64,000 nt of DNA from positions 10,654,653 to 10,718,652 of the forward strand of contig NC_023750.2 of the NCBI RefSeq assembly GCF_000499845.2. Reading direction: 5' to 3'. The notes under the pieces are model-generated. The model made no database searches. It was not told where the DNA came from and saw nothing but the letters and a program-made list of their open reading frames with translations. The position numbers and the translations under genes are program-made. Shown in pieces: positions 11,943-22,253 of the stretch (its first letter is position 1; each line of letters opens with the position of its first letter). This DNA comes from Phaseolus vulgaris (Eukaryota; Streptophyta; Magnoliopsida; Fabales; Fabaceae).

Positions 11943-13137
11943 ATGGAGTCCACTCCACCTACATCAAAGAGGATCAAAACAAGGGCTGTAAGGTCAGGAG
12001 GGAGACTTGAGGGCTGGTTTTCAGGGGATAATGAGCTTATTGAGAGGTATCGCTTTGAAAAGGCACAAAAGTGATCAACAGTCCAAAAGTTGTTTCCTTT
12101 AATTGGTTGAAAAGCCAAAAGATGGACAATGTGAGAAAGCTTCTCAAGGATCAATTGCTGAAAAGATTCTTGGAGATGAAGGGAAACATTTATCTAGATT
12201 TAATCCGGGTATTCTACACAAACTTAAAATTTGAAGGAAACAACCTTGTTTCACATGTTAAAGGTGTAGACATGGAGATTACCCATGATGTATGGGTTGT
12301 TGTAACTGGGTTGACATATGCTGGTCTTAGAATCAATAAAGGTAATCATGGTGTTGTGGAAGATTTCAAAAGGTTCAATATTACAAAAGTTGTTTGAAGA
12401 ATCAACAAAATCAAGTGAGAACTTGTTCTGTTGGAGGGTTAAAATTAGATGAAAGGGTGTTGGCTCTCATTGTCACTTGGATCCTAACTCCAAGGGGGAG
12501 AAACAATTCTGTTTTGACAAAAGAAGATCTTGTTTATATCTACTGCATCATGAAGAAGATCAAGATCAATTGGATTTATATCATTAAAGAACATATGCAA
12601 AAGTCCATGAGGTTAAGTGACTACCACTATCCCTATGTTGTTTTAATCTCTAAATTCATGCTCTATTTTGAAGTGAATCTTGAAGATGAAACCTCTGAGT
12701 TGGTTAAATCAACACAAGTGAACAATAGTTCACTAAGCAAAATGGGATTCACCAAGATAAATGGAAGATGGGTGAGCAAAGATGGTGATCATGGTGGTTC
12801 ATCAAGTGCTGCAGCTACTGATTTTGATGAGGAAGATCAAGTTGTTGATATGGATATCCACAATGAAGAACAACCTACAACTAACTTTGATGCTGGAACA
12901 AGTGTAGGACACCAAGGGGATGAGATTCCTTCTCTGTCTTCTTTTGAATGATACATGGTGGATAGACTTGATGGCTTTGCAGAAAATCAAAGAAATCTCC
13001 ATGATCTTTGTGTGACAAATTTCCAGAGCATTGACAACAGATTTCAGAGCATGGACACTCGCTTTCAAACCCTGGATGAACAGATTGAAGTTGTTCAGAA
13101 CCAGATCTTTGAGCTGCAATGTGGCAAGTATGACTGA
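11943..13137 (+). pseudogene. Putative plant transposon protein ORF carried by element H
   Basis: Starting at ATG 11,943, the frame reads STPPTSKRIKTRAVRSGG and then a conserved globular region (12,071-12,700: FLEMKGNIYLDL, VSHVKGVDMEITHDVW, LIVTWILTPRG, KEHMQKSMRLSDYHYPYVV). It ends in an acidic, serine-rich linker and a coiled coil (12,955-13,137). This matches the type of protein annotated in plants as putative plant transposon protein, usually found in retrotransposons at an env-like or accessory position; its biochemical role is unknown. Breaks: a stop and frame change at about 12,072, another at about 12,395, and a TGA at 12,949. The frame holds no polymerase or membrane segment that I can see. 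It is placed after gag, where pol should be. Assignment is by recalled family resemblance, so moderate. Confidence 0.7.
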
Positions 13138-13251
13138 AGAAAAACAACTGGTTGAATGCTCGAAACAACCGATTGTTTTTGCTCTGTAACAATTTAAGTG
13201 CTATTTTTTTTAAAATCTGTTTTATCTGGAACAATTTATGTTTTATCTCTT

Positions 13252-13289
13252 CTTATAGTCTATTTGTAAAGACAAATAGGGGGAGATTT
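13252..13289 (+). promoter_or_regulatory. Internal polypurine-tract-like hairpin module of element H
   Basis: TCTATTTGT, a short loop, then ACAAATAGGGGGAGA: the arms can pair and the right arm runs into a purine tract identical to the true one at 13,541. Equivalent modules lie in F (about 32,290 and 33,755) and G (about 36,434). It could act as an extra plus-strand primer. Confidence 0.6.
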
Positions 13290-13540
13290 TATGTTCTGTT
13301 GTCTTAAGGTCTGCAAACTCTATCTGTTTAAATGATTGATGTTTCTGCTGCTGCTGATGCTTTATGGTGTGCTGCCTTATTGGCTGGTTTTTCTGCTGTA
13401 ATGATTAAGCAGAACACAAGTTATATGTGCTATTCTAACCTGCTGCCATAGATGTTGTATATTGCTTAAAATTTGTTTTGCAGGAACTACTTCCGATTCA
13501 AACAAGTCCAACATAAGCAACAAGGGATTTGTCTTCATCA

Positions 13541-13553
13541 AATAGGGGGAGAT
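13541..13553 (+). other. Polypurine tract of element H
   Basis: AATAGGGGGAGAT directly precedes the 3' LTR and would prime plus-strand synthesis. F and G have the same tract in reverse complement next to their 3' LTRs. Confidence 0.9.
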
Positions 13554-14630
13554 TGTTGAATCAAGTGTGATCAAAAGCCTTGAAGAATCCAAATCCTAGT
13601 GTTTGATGGAAGGTTGAAGTTGCTTGAAGTTGCTGCTGTGTTTTTAGAGTAGGATCTGGGTAGTTTACCTTTGTATTCCACTCTTTGTTGAATCTAAAGC
13701 TAAAGTGTTTTCAAATCTTTTAAGTTTAAAGTGTTTTTCAAACTAAGTGAAAAACAACCTGTTGTTTTGTTGAAACAACCGATTGTTTTACTCTTAGGTG
13801 TTTTTGAAAATGTTGAAAACTGTTTTGGTTGGCTGACTTGCTGTCAAACACAAAAAATCGATTGTTTCGTGCAATCAATCCATTGTTTGTTTGAAAATCT
13901 TAACTAAATTTGTTTTGTTAGTTGAGTGTGCTTTAAATGATTTTCAAACTAAATGTGCTCCTGTCTTAAATGCTTTGACCAATATTTGAAAGCTATAAAT
14001 AGTTTGTTAATGTTTTATGACAAACAAGAAAAGAGAAAAACAGATTTGAGTTTTTCAGGGATTACTTTCAAGATTTGAGTTTTCACTTTTAAGTTTTGGT
14101 TTTCTCAAGAGAGAGTGGAATAGGATTACATCTGTATTTATTTCTGTTCATTCTGTAACAAGTGTAATTTGTTCTGAATACTTTTACATTCTGGTGTTGT
14201 AAAGCCAAGAAGGATTGTGTGCTCTTGAGGTTGTCAAGATCAACATTCTTGGTGTGTGCTGAGCCAAAGGAAGTGTGTTTCTTAAGGGGATCAAGGTCAC
14301 TTTTTTGGTGTTTTTGTATGTAATCTGTAATTGATTGCTTAGTGGATTGCCTAGTGGATTCTGGGGACTGGATGTAGCTCTTTGTTGAAGAGTGAACCAG
14401 TATAAACTATTTGTATTTCTCTTTCTTCCCTTAAACTCTTTTAAATTTAGTTGTTATTGTTTTTCTGGTACAAACAACTGATTGTTTTTCTGGTGCTTTG
14501 CTGTTTTGTGCTTTGTTTCTTGGCTTATTGAATTCCTAATCTGATTTTTTGCAAAGAATTTTATTCTAGCTTAAAAAAATTTCGAAAACCCCTTTAAACA
14601 ATTCACCCCCCTAGGCCATACATTCTAACG
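13554..14630 (+). repeat. 3' LTR of element H
   Basis: 1,077 bp, TGTTGAATC to CATTCTAACG (last base changed), TATA box at 13,994-14,002. The equal length of both LTRs is partly coincidence: each has lost a different palindrome-containing segment. Confidence 0.92.
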
Positions 14631-14635
14631 CACAA

Positions 14636-15211
14636 TACATAAAGTCATTACTTTCAATCCAGAGAGAGATACATGTTCATGACAATTTGAAAAAAGTTAA
14701 GAACATAACAATATTAAGTAGAAAAAAAAAACACACACCCTCTAACAACATCTGAATCCTTTTGTTGAAACTTTCAAATATTTTTGTAGACAACATATGT
14801 TATTCCTTTATCTGACAATAATTTCATTCATTTCATCGCCAACATTTTCTATGTACCATTTGAAGAAACTACAACTGAAGACTACGCTACTACTAATCTG
14901 TTTTGAACAAAAGCATAAAATGAAAAGAAACAACAGCTTTCACATAACATGTATATGTTTTCATGAAACATAGTTGAATAAATATATGACCTTGTACATA
15001 AGATTCCCCAAAATAAATTTCCAACATTTTTTTCAGTTGTTGTTGTCAAAACAATAAAATCTCCACAATCGCAAATGGATGTAACAAAGGCACTCATGCT
15101 CCCACCACCATGGCTAGAAGTACAACGCTTCTATACACCACACTCGGTACAACTACACTTTGAGGAAAAGTGATACGCATACATTTAAGTGCAATGAAGC
15201 AATTCCCTCAG
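14636..15211. other. Intergenic DNA, no gene seen
   Basis: About 575 bp between element H and the next LTR. The one longer frame on the minus strand (14,882-15,097) has no recognisable motif. I see nothing else here. Confidence 0.6.
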
Positions 15212-16385
15212 TCTTAGAATGTATGGCCTAAACAAGAGGGGGGTGAATTGTTTTCTCAAGATTTTCGCAAATATTGGAAGTAGAATGAAAGGATTTGTAA
15301 AATCAATCGATTGATTTATTTGTTCAACTGGACTACTTAACAAATTAGCACTTCTTTAAGAAATATCAACCAGTTGTTTTATCGAAACAACTGATTGTTT
15401 AATGTAGCAGAATACCCAAAACATATTATATAGCAGGTTATCCGAGAAGGAAAGAGAGATTCACACAGAGAGATTTATACTGGTTCATTCCTAATCAAGA
15501 GTTACATCCAGTCATCAACTAACCACTAAAAATTCACTATGCAATCAAAACCAGATTACAAAACCACACCAAGAATGTTGATTTTGAACCCCTCAAGAAC
15601 ACACAACACTCTTGAACAACACCACAATTTCCAAAACCTCTTTCTGAAACTGTTTTACACACAATTACAGATTAAAAAGAAAGAAATAGAATACACATGT
15701 GCTTTAAAAAGTTGTAGAACAATAGAATAGAAAACTCAGATTCCTACTTCACACACCAGCAATGATCCAAGACTCCAAGAATGAGTGAAAGCTCTTTGAT
15801 CTTCTCTGGAAAATGTTTTTATCAAAACTCTCTTCTTCTTTCTCAACTGATAAAAAAACCAGTTTTAAAAAGTGGTTAAAACTGTTTGATCATTAATTGA
15901 AACGGTTAAAAGCATTTTAAAAAAAGTTTAAAAATCTATAATAGAATTATGTTAAAAACACTTGATTGATTTTCAAAACAAAGTGATTGATTTCTTTTTC
16001 TGATACAGGCAACACATAAAACAACCAGTTCAATTATAGAAATAACCGATTGTTTTGGCTTTACAAAAAAAGACAAAAGGAAACAAATCATTTTTAAATC
16101 CATTTAGAAACACTAAGTGTAATTTAATTGGTTGTCACGATAAATCAACCGGCTGAAAAACTTTTTGTAGTCACCAGACTTTGAACATAAGCTTTTTCAA
16201 CTAATTTAAATCACTAAACAACTAACTGAAATTAACACAAATTTGAAAACCAAAACATTGAAAGGAGATTTAGAATCAAACGAACTTGGATCATAACTAA
16301 GTGTAAATTAACAACTCAAAATCTACCATACAACACACACAACAACAAATCCTTAATATAAATCATCAAAGCACCTTGTTCAACA
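15212..16385 (-). mobile_element. Old solo copia LTR
   Basis: It reads (T)CTTAGAATGTATGGCC at the left and ends TTGTTCAACA, i.e. an LTR of the Sirevirus family on the minus strand, about 1,174 bp. The terminal TG has become TC and the flanking 5-mers differ at one base (CTCAG at 15,207-15,211, CTCAT at 16,386-16,390), so it is older than the solo LTR at 1,412. The palindrome pairs near 15,370-15,400 are degenerate. Confidence 0.8.
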
Positions 16386-17825
16386 CTCATTCCTCCAAAA
16401 AAAGGTAATGAAGCCTAATTTTTATTAATGGAAAATTTTAAAAAAAAATGTTCGAAATGCATTGAAAGGAATATTAAATGATAATGGCTAGCAATAAAAC
16501 ATGAATACTAAATAACAAGCATAACATTGTTTGGCATGAAAAATAACAATAACATTATCATAATACAATCATTGTCGTTGATGACGTTTAATCTGATTCA
16601 TTCGATCTTCCAACGGTCCATCCTTTCATCAACCTTGTCAAAATGTGTGTCAAACATGTCCAAACGTGTGCTGATATCCAACCTCATGTTTGACATTGTT
16701 TCCTAGATGTTTTGAATCTTGCCCCAAATTTGGGTTAACATCTGTTCATCATGGCTTATTGAGGGCTTAGGTTGACCGTTTCGAAAATATTCAACTTTTT
16801 CATGGTTTTCTTCCCGAAATTATTATTCCCCTTTAATATGATTGATGACTCATCCGTCAATTTAATTCCATAGAGCATCATGATGTGTGTTGAATTTTAA
16901 TAGAAACAATCTTAATGGAAACCAAAATTAAAAATTAAAAATAACTCAAATACAACAAACATTATTAAAAAATTAAATTAATTTTGTCATAAACGAACCT
17001 TAAAATAAAGATAAAATCAGTTGTTGTTTAAGATTTGTACTTGCAAAACACTACCATCAAGTTGATTTAAGAATTCTCCTTCCAACCTCAAATAACAGGA
17101 AACTGTTTCTCCAGTGAAAGAAGAATGAATGTCACGAGAATGTTCGGTGTACACCAAGTACTCCATCAATTCTTGTATATGCGACGCTCTTTCCGTGGTT
17201 CGAACTCAGTAATAGAAATCGTTGTATCACTTAACATATGCAACAAATTCAATCCAAAACCCATGATGCAAAGGATCATGGCTAAGGCAACTTGTTTATA
17301 TCTTGTATTTCCTGTTCTATTTGGGAAATTAGATTCATGTTGCCTCGAGCAACATCATTATAAATTGAAATAATGTCTTCAAAATTTTTGACATCGTCCT
17401 CCTCATTGTGTATTATCCATTGTTAATATGATTACGTGTTATGAGCTAGGATTAAGGTTAGAGTTATGATTCTAGTTACCATAATAACAAACTATATCAA
17501 TACACATATTTAATTTATAAATAAGTTTAACATCAAATTGTAATAGTATATCAACATAATATTAACATAAAAAATATATTCATATTAACATATCAACAAA
17601 TTCAATATAAAGGTAATAAAAAAATTTCTTAAATATTACACATACACTACAAAACTATAAGCATAATCAATAGCCATAAAATAATAGAAAACAAAAAAAT
17701 ATAAAATTATAAAAAAATCAATATTAATAACTTAAATACAAAACAAAATATTTTTCAATATGAAAAAACATGCAATAATACAAAATAAGTATAAAATAGA
17801 AAAAAAAAATTATTATAATAAACTA
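16386..17825. other. AT-rich region with weak minus-strand protein remnants
   Basis: Mostly AT-rich. Around 16,580-16,700 the minus strand can be read as a short coiled-coil stretch (MSNMRLDISTRLDMF), and around 17,030-17,200 as TERASHIQELMEYLVYTEH; both are bounded by stops. They may be remnants of a transposon-borne coiled-coil protein, but no family is recognisable. From 17,400 the sequence is AT-rich without features. Confidence 0.35.
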
Positions 17826-18182
17826 AATTATAACATTTCTCTTAATCAATATGGGTTTGTGCAGGGTAGACAGATTCATGATTGTATTGGTATTGATTTT
17901 GAAGCTATTAACATGCTTTCTAAAACGGTTAGAGAAGGTAATGTGGCTTACAAAGTTGATATTAATAAAGCCTTTGACACTCTGAGTTGAAAGTTCTTAT
18001 TATTAGTTTCAACACACTTTGGTTTTCATCCCTCATTTGTCGGTTGGATAAGTAGATTCTCTGTTTAGCTATGCTTTCTATCAGAATAAATGGTAGTTTG
18101 GTGGGGGCTTTTTTCTTGTAGTAAAGGTGTCAGACAAGGTGATCCTTTCTCTCCTTTACTTTTCTGTCTTGCAGAGGAACTT
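17826..18182 (+). pseudogene. LINE (plant L1-type) reverse transcriptase, first part
   Basis: The frame shows the finger/palm motifs of a non-LTR reverse transcriptase: QYGFVQGRQIHDC, then KVDINKAFDTL (palm aspartate motif A region), and, after a frame change near 17,990, the segment ending GVRQGDPFSPLLFCLAEE, which is the canonical motif B region. The 5' end is truncated; upstream DNA is AT-rich and not LINE. The copy is interrupted at 18,183 by a copia LTR. It continues at 19,575 and, after a much larger insertion, at 42,834. Confidence 0.85.
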
Positions 18183-19069
18183 TGTTAGAATTAAAGGCCT
18201 TAAACAAGAGGGGATGATTTGTTTAATGAAAGATTTTCGAAAAATACTGAACAAGAATAAAGATTAATGCAGAATCACAGAAGAAGCAATTAGATCAGCC
18301 AAGAAACAAAATTGTTTTAAACTGATTCCAGAAAATCAATCGGTTGTTTATATGAATCAACCGATTGTTTTTATCAATAGTTTACAAAAACACAGATCAA
18401 ACAGTTTTATAGCAATGAGGGATAAAGAGATTCACACACAAAGTTTATACTAGTTCACTCTTAACCTGAGCTACATCCAGTACCCAGAAACCCCTGGGTA
18501 TTTCACTAAGTAATCAACCACAGATTACACAACATAAACACCAAAAAGGTGATTTTGAACCCTTCAATAGCACTCACCCTCTTTGAACAACAAACACTAC
18601 AAGTCAGAACACCCTCTAACTGTAGACACCAGTATCTTATAGTTTTAGAAATATGAATTGAAACACAAGTAAGAACAGGAAGGATCACACTTAATACAAA
18701 ACGAATACAACAGATCTTATTCCACTCTTAACCAAAGCAAAGCCTTAAGCAATCTTGTAATCTTGGAAAAACTTTTAATCTCTTTTTGTAATCTGACTCT
18801 CTCACATTTTAGAGATTTTAACACCAGTTATATAGCCTAAAAAATATTTGTTGTAGACTTTCAATCAGGGGATAAAATAGATTTGAATCAAGAAAAACAG
18901 ATTGAACAGACTTAACCAATTTTGTTAAGATTTTTAAAAAATAATCGATTGAAAGCATGATTCAACAGATTGAATTAGCTTGGACTGTGAGGTCAACCAA
19001 TTTCAGCTTTTTCAAATCCTTTCCAAAACCACGAAGTGTAAAACAACCGATTGAAATGACAAATCAACA
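18183..19069 (-). mobile_element. Truncated copia LTR inside the LINE
   Basis: It begins TGTTAGAATTAAAGGCC on the plus strand, the minus-orientation terminus of the Sirevirus LTRs, and contains several palindrome copies (18,335-18,375; 19,040-19,055). The other LTR end is missing, cut at about 19,069 where gypsy-type LTR sequence begins. About 100 codons of LINE expected between the two LINE pieces are also missing, so a deletion accompanied this junction. Confidence 0.7.
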
Positions 19070-19574
19070 GACCCACTTGGGAAATGCGTAGTACAACCGT
19101 GATGAATAATAGGTCCAAGGAAGTGTCATGAGATCGACCCAGATGGCAGTCCATATTAAAAAGATAATTAAAAGCTAAATCACATAGTGAACAACTGAAT
19201 TAGTTAAACGTATATATATATACCTTTTTTTAAATGTAAATAAAAATTGATGAAGATAAAAGTTGCATGAACTCGAAAAATAAAGGCATATCCTAACATA
19301 ATATTCTTGTTGATGAAATTGTTGAAGAAATGTCTATAAAAAGGGTTAAGACCCTGAGTAAATGTAAGTTTTTCTGAGGACTCTACACTAATGCAGATTT
19401 TATTTAGATAATCATAGTTTGAATGTTCTTACTAACTTGATCGTCGGAGTGCGATCAACAGGTGGAGCCCCTTTCATCATAAAGCACTAAGCATCTCGGT
19501 TCAACAATACCAAGCAAAGTCGCTTCAACTCGAAGCCCACTCCCAAGTCCGACCAAGGTCAGCATGCAAGAACA
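19070..19574 (+). mobile_element. Gypsy LTR remnant abutting the LINE
   Basis: Contains ACTTGATCGTCGGAGTGCG (19,436-19,454), the block typical of the Tat-like LTRs at 23,870, 31,940 and 48,970, and ends CAAGAACA at 19,574 like the LTR of element B. The left edge is unclear. No matching target duplication was found. Confidence 0.55.
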
Positions 19575-21332
19575 TATATGATGATGACATATTTTTTTTC
19601 TGTAGGGCGGATAATAAGTCTCTTAGAAATTTAGTATTTTTCTTAAAACATATGCTGATTTTTCTGGTAAATGTGTTAATAATTCTAAGACTAGTTTTTT
19701 CAACATTGATAATTTTGCAATATTTGTCATCAAAATTCAACGTATTCTTTCTTATAGTCATGGTTGTTTGCCTTTCACTTATTTAGGAGTGCCTATCTTT
19801 GTTGGTGATCCAAAGTGTCAATTTCTTCAACCTTTGGCTGATAAAGTCAAATTGAAGCTAGCATCTTAGAAAGATAAATCTCTTAGCATGATGGGTCGGA
19901 TTCAGTTGGTCAATATGGTGATTATTGAATTTCTAACTTATAACTTTAATATGTATAATGGCATGTTTCACTTCTTAAGCAAGTTGAATAGTAATATTCT
20001 GAAAAAAAAAAAAAGGCATAGCTACCCTTAATTGGGCTAAGATTTGTTCTCCTCTTGAGAATGGAGGTTTGAAGATGATTAACCTTCATCATGAAAATAA
20101 TGCGTATCTTCTTAAGCTTGCTTGAAACTTTTCTTATAGCGGCATGTCTTTTTTCCTAAAAGTCAGGGTTCTTAAATCAAAATACAAGCTTAGAATGGTT
20201 TATAGATTCTCATATCTTTGTCTTGAAATTAAGCAGTTTTATTCTACTATACTTGATAATACTTCTTGGATTGTTGGTACAGGTACTTTTATTAATTTCT
20301 AGAATGATAAATGTTGTTCTACTTCTTTAGGTTTATCTGATGGTACTAGCATTCCAGATACAGTCTCCCAGTTTTGGACTGGTTGTGATTGAAATATTCC
20401 TTTGTCTTTACAGTAGATGCGTCATTTGTTTAATCATATCATAATTAGGGAGGATTAGGATATTCATAATTGGATTCTAGATGAGTCTGCTCGTTTCACT
20501 CTTAAATCGGCTAGGAATTGTTTCTTGGAACTAGGAGTTTCCTGTGGTTAGGGTAAATTCATTAGGTCTTCATCTATTCCACCTTCCAAAACTCTAGTAC
20601 TCTGGAAATTTTTTCATGTGCGACTTCCTACAAATCAACATATTCAGTATAAAGGTTTTCATATATGTTCTATGTGTACGCTTTGTGGAAAGCATGAGGA
20701 ATCTATTCAACATTTATTTCTTGAATGTTCTACTACTTTGCGTATTTGGAGTGGGGTTTGACAAATTTTTCTTACTCCTCAATTCTCTAATAAGGATGAT
20801 CTTCTTTCTTTTATTAAGAGTGATGATAGTCCTTTGGTTAAATTGTTTAAGCTTGTTGTGATAACTTTTTTCTATTTGGATGATATGGCATATGAGGAAT
20901 TATGCTAGATTTCAGGATAATATTGATGTTTCTAGAGATATTTCGGTAATTAAAGATTTAACTTGTCTTGTGGGAAATTCGTCTAAAGCTTCAATGAAGA
21001 ATTATATGTTGGATTTCAATGTCATTACGTTTTTTGGTATTAATACTCGTATTGATAAAGTTCTTCATCCTCTTCTTGTTAGATGGGAGTTCCCTTCACT
21101 AGGTTGGGTTAAAATTAACATTGATGGGGTTGTTCGGGGATATCCTAGTCTTGCTACTTGTGGAGGTATTTTCCGTGGGAGTATGGGAGAGTTTATTGGT
21201 GGGTTCTTTTCATTTCTTGACGTTCAAACTGCGTTGATTTTTGAGTTTTATGGAGTTATATATGCTATGGAGGAAGCTCAAAGGATGGGGCTCACTAGTG
21301 TATGGCTTGAATGTGATTTTTCCTTGGTTTGT
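19575..21332 (+). pseudogene. LINE ORF2: polymerase palm, zf-RVT region and RNase H-like domain
   Basis: Directly after the inserted LTRs the catalytic box is visible as IYDDDIFFFC (usually YADD in this family), followed by SYSHGCLPFTYLGVPIF and KDKSLSMMGRIQLVN, hallmarks of plant LINE reverse transcriptases. Many stops follow (19,900-20,550). The zinc-binding region is readable at 20,590-20,760 (CTLCGKHEESIQHLFLEC). An RNase H-like domain (20,880-21,332) keeps WVKINIDGVVRG, CGGIFRG and WLECDFSLVC, so the D, E and D positions are recognisable. The frame is cut after SLVC by element D and resumes at 42,834. The copy is dead. Confidence 0.87.
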
Positions 21333-22060
21333 TGATGTGAGTTGATTTTAGGATTGCACATTTTTAATTGGTTGCTCTTGTTTATGATTTTAATATTAAA
21401 AATTTAAGGTGAGAACCCTAAGAAGATTCCCATTGGACACGAACTTAACCAAGTGGTTAAGTAAGTGTGGAGGTTCACTTCAGAAGGGCAAAGAGAAAAA
21501 CACAAGAATAAGGTGATTATGATGCAAGGGGTGGAGTTTAAGAACAATGGAAGTAAAGGATGAATGAAGATGACCAAATGGAAATGCCATAAACAAGAAC
21601 ATAAACAAGTAACATAAATGGTGCAAGGAAGGATGGAAAAAGAGATGAGATGAAGGAAGCTTATGGTGAAAATGGTGAAGATGATCACGCCACTTTGAGG
21701 GTGGGAAACTCCAAGATAAGTGAAGGAAAAGCCACCACTTGAAATATTCACACACTCAAGATAAGACCCAAATCATTTAGGAGACAAAACTCACTAATCA
21801 CTCAAGCAAAGTTTCTTTACTATATTTAAAATCTAGGTGAAAATACATGAGGCAAGACACCCTATTTATAGGAAGGGGTGCCTTGGTGGGTAAGATGGGT
21901 GAAGGATAGAAACGGCAAGGGAGAGGGGCTACCTAAGGTGTTGACCATGGTCAAAACCGCACCTTTAGACATAGCTTTTAGAAGGTAGGTTAAAAACCGT
22001 AATTCTAGGTTCCTTGTCTTGAAAAAATGAGCTTGGTACAAGCCCATTTCGCTGAGTACA
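21333..22060 (-). mobile_element. LTR of gypsy element D (left copy)
   Basis: It starts TGATGTGAGTTGATTTTA and ends GCTGAGTACA, 728 bp, in the same arrangement as the LTR of E (22,254-24,077), from which it has diverged. On the minus strand it is the 3' LTR. It inserted in the RNase H domain of the LINE: the bases before it, TTTGT (21,328-21,332), recur at 42,834-42,838 where the LINE resumes. The minus-strand frames inside (21,404-21,755) are chance. Confidence 0.7.
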
Positions 22061-22253
22061 CTCTCTTTTATGCCATGTGAACCTACTCTAGCCTATTTTG
22101 CTATTTGGACCTCAAAAGTGAGTCTAAATTATTCACAAACATGTTTTTGTCTTTTAAGAAGACCAGAATAAAGAACAGTTGATGTTCTGGTCTATGTCAA
22201 GTTCTTCTTTTAGTGAGGTCTGTCTTATATTTGGTGGGCCTAGATTTGATTGT
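22061..22253 (-). mobile_element. Gypsy element D, 3' end of internal region
   Basis: About 190 bp between the D LTR and the start of E. The first bases, read on the minus strand, are a weak purine tract (TAAAAGAGAG) before the LTR. The part near 22,085-22,130 matches the corresponding part of E at about 24,100-24,150. The rest of D is missing or unrecognised; E is inserted at 22,254. Confidence 0.6.

Larger units (their letters stand above)
8287..14630 (+). mobile_element. Element H: complete non-autonomous Sirevirus-like copia element
   Basis: A whole LTR retrotransposon of 6,344 bp. LTRs occupy 8,287-9,363 and 13,554-14,630, and the target duplication CACAA is perfect (8,282-8,286 and 14,631-14,635). 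Order: 5' LTR, primer site, decayed gag, spacer, second ORF (11,943-13,137), polypurine tract, 3' LTR. No protease, integrase or reverse transcriptase is present, so it must depend on a relative such as G for movement. The final base of the 3' LTR is G instead of A. The LTRs differ by small indels centred on palindromic motifs, so insertion is not very recent. Family assignment to Sirevirus rests on similarity of gag and LTR to G and on the tRNA-Met type primer site; it is probable, not proven. Confidence 0.9.

Noticed and set aside
8287..14630. H considered as two unrelated solo LTRs
   Set aside because: The perfect CACAA duplication at the outer ends, and primer site and purine tract at the inner ends, show one element.
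21404..21755. Two overlapping minus-strand frames rich in F, H and L
   Set aside because: They lie wholly inside the LTR of gypsy element D and overlap each other in different frames.
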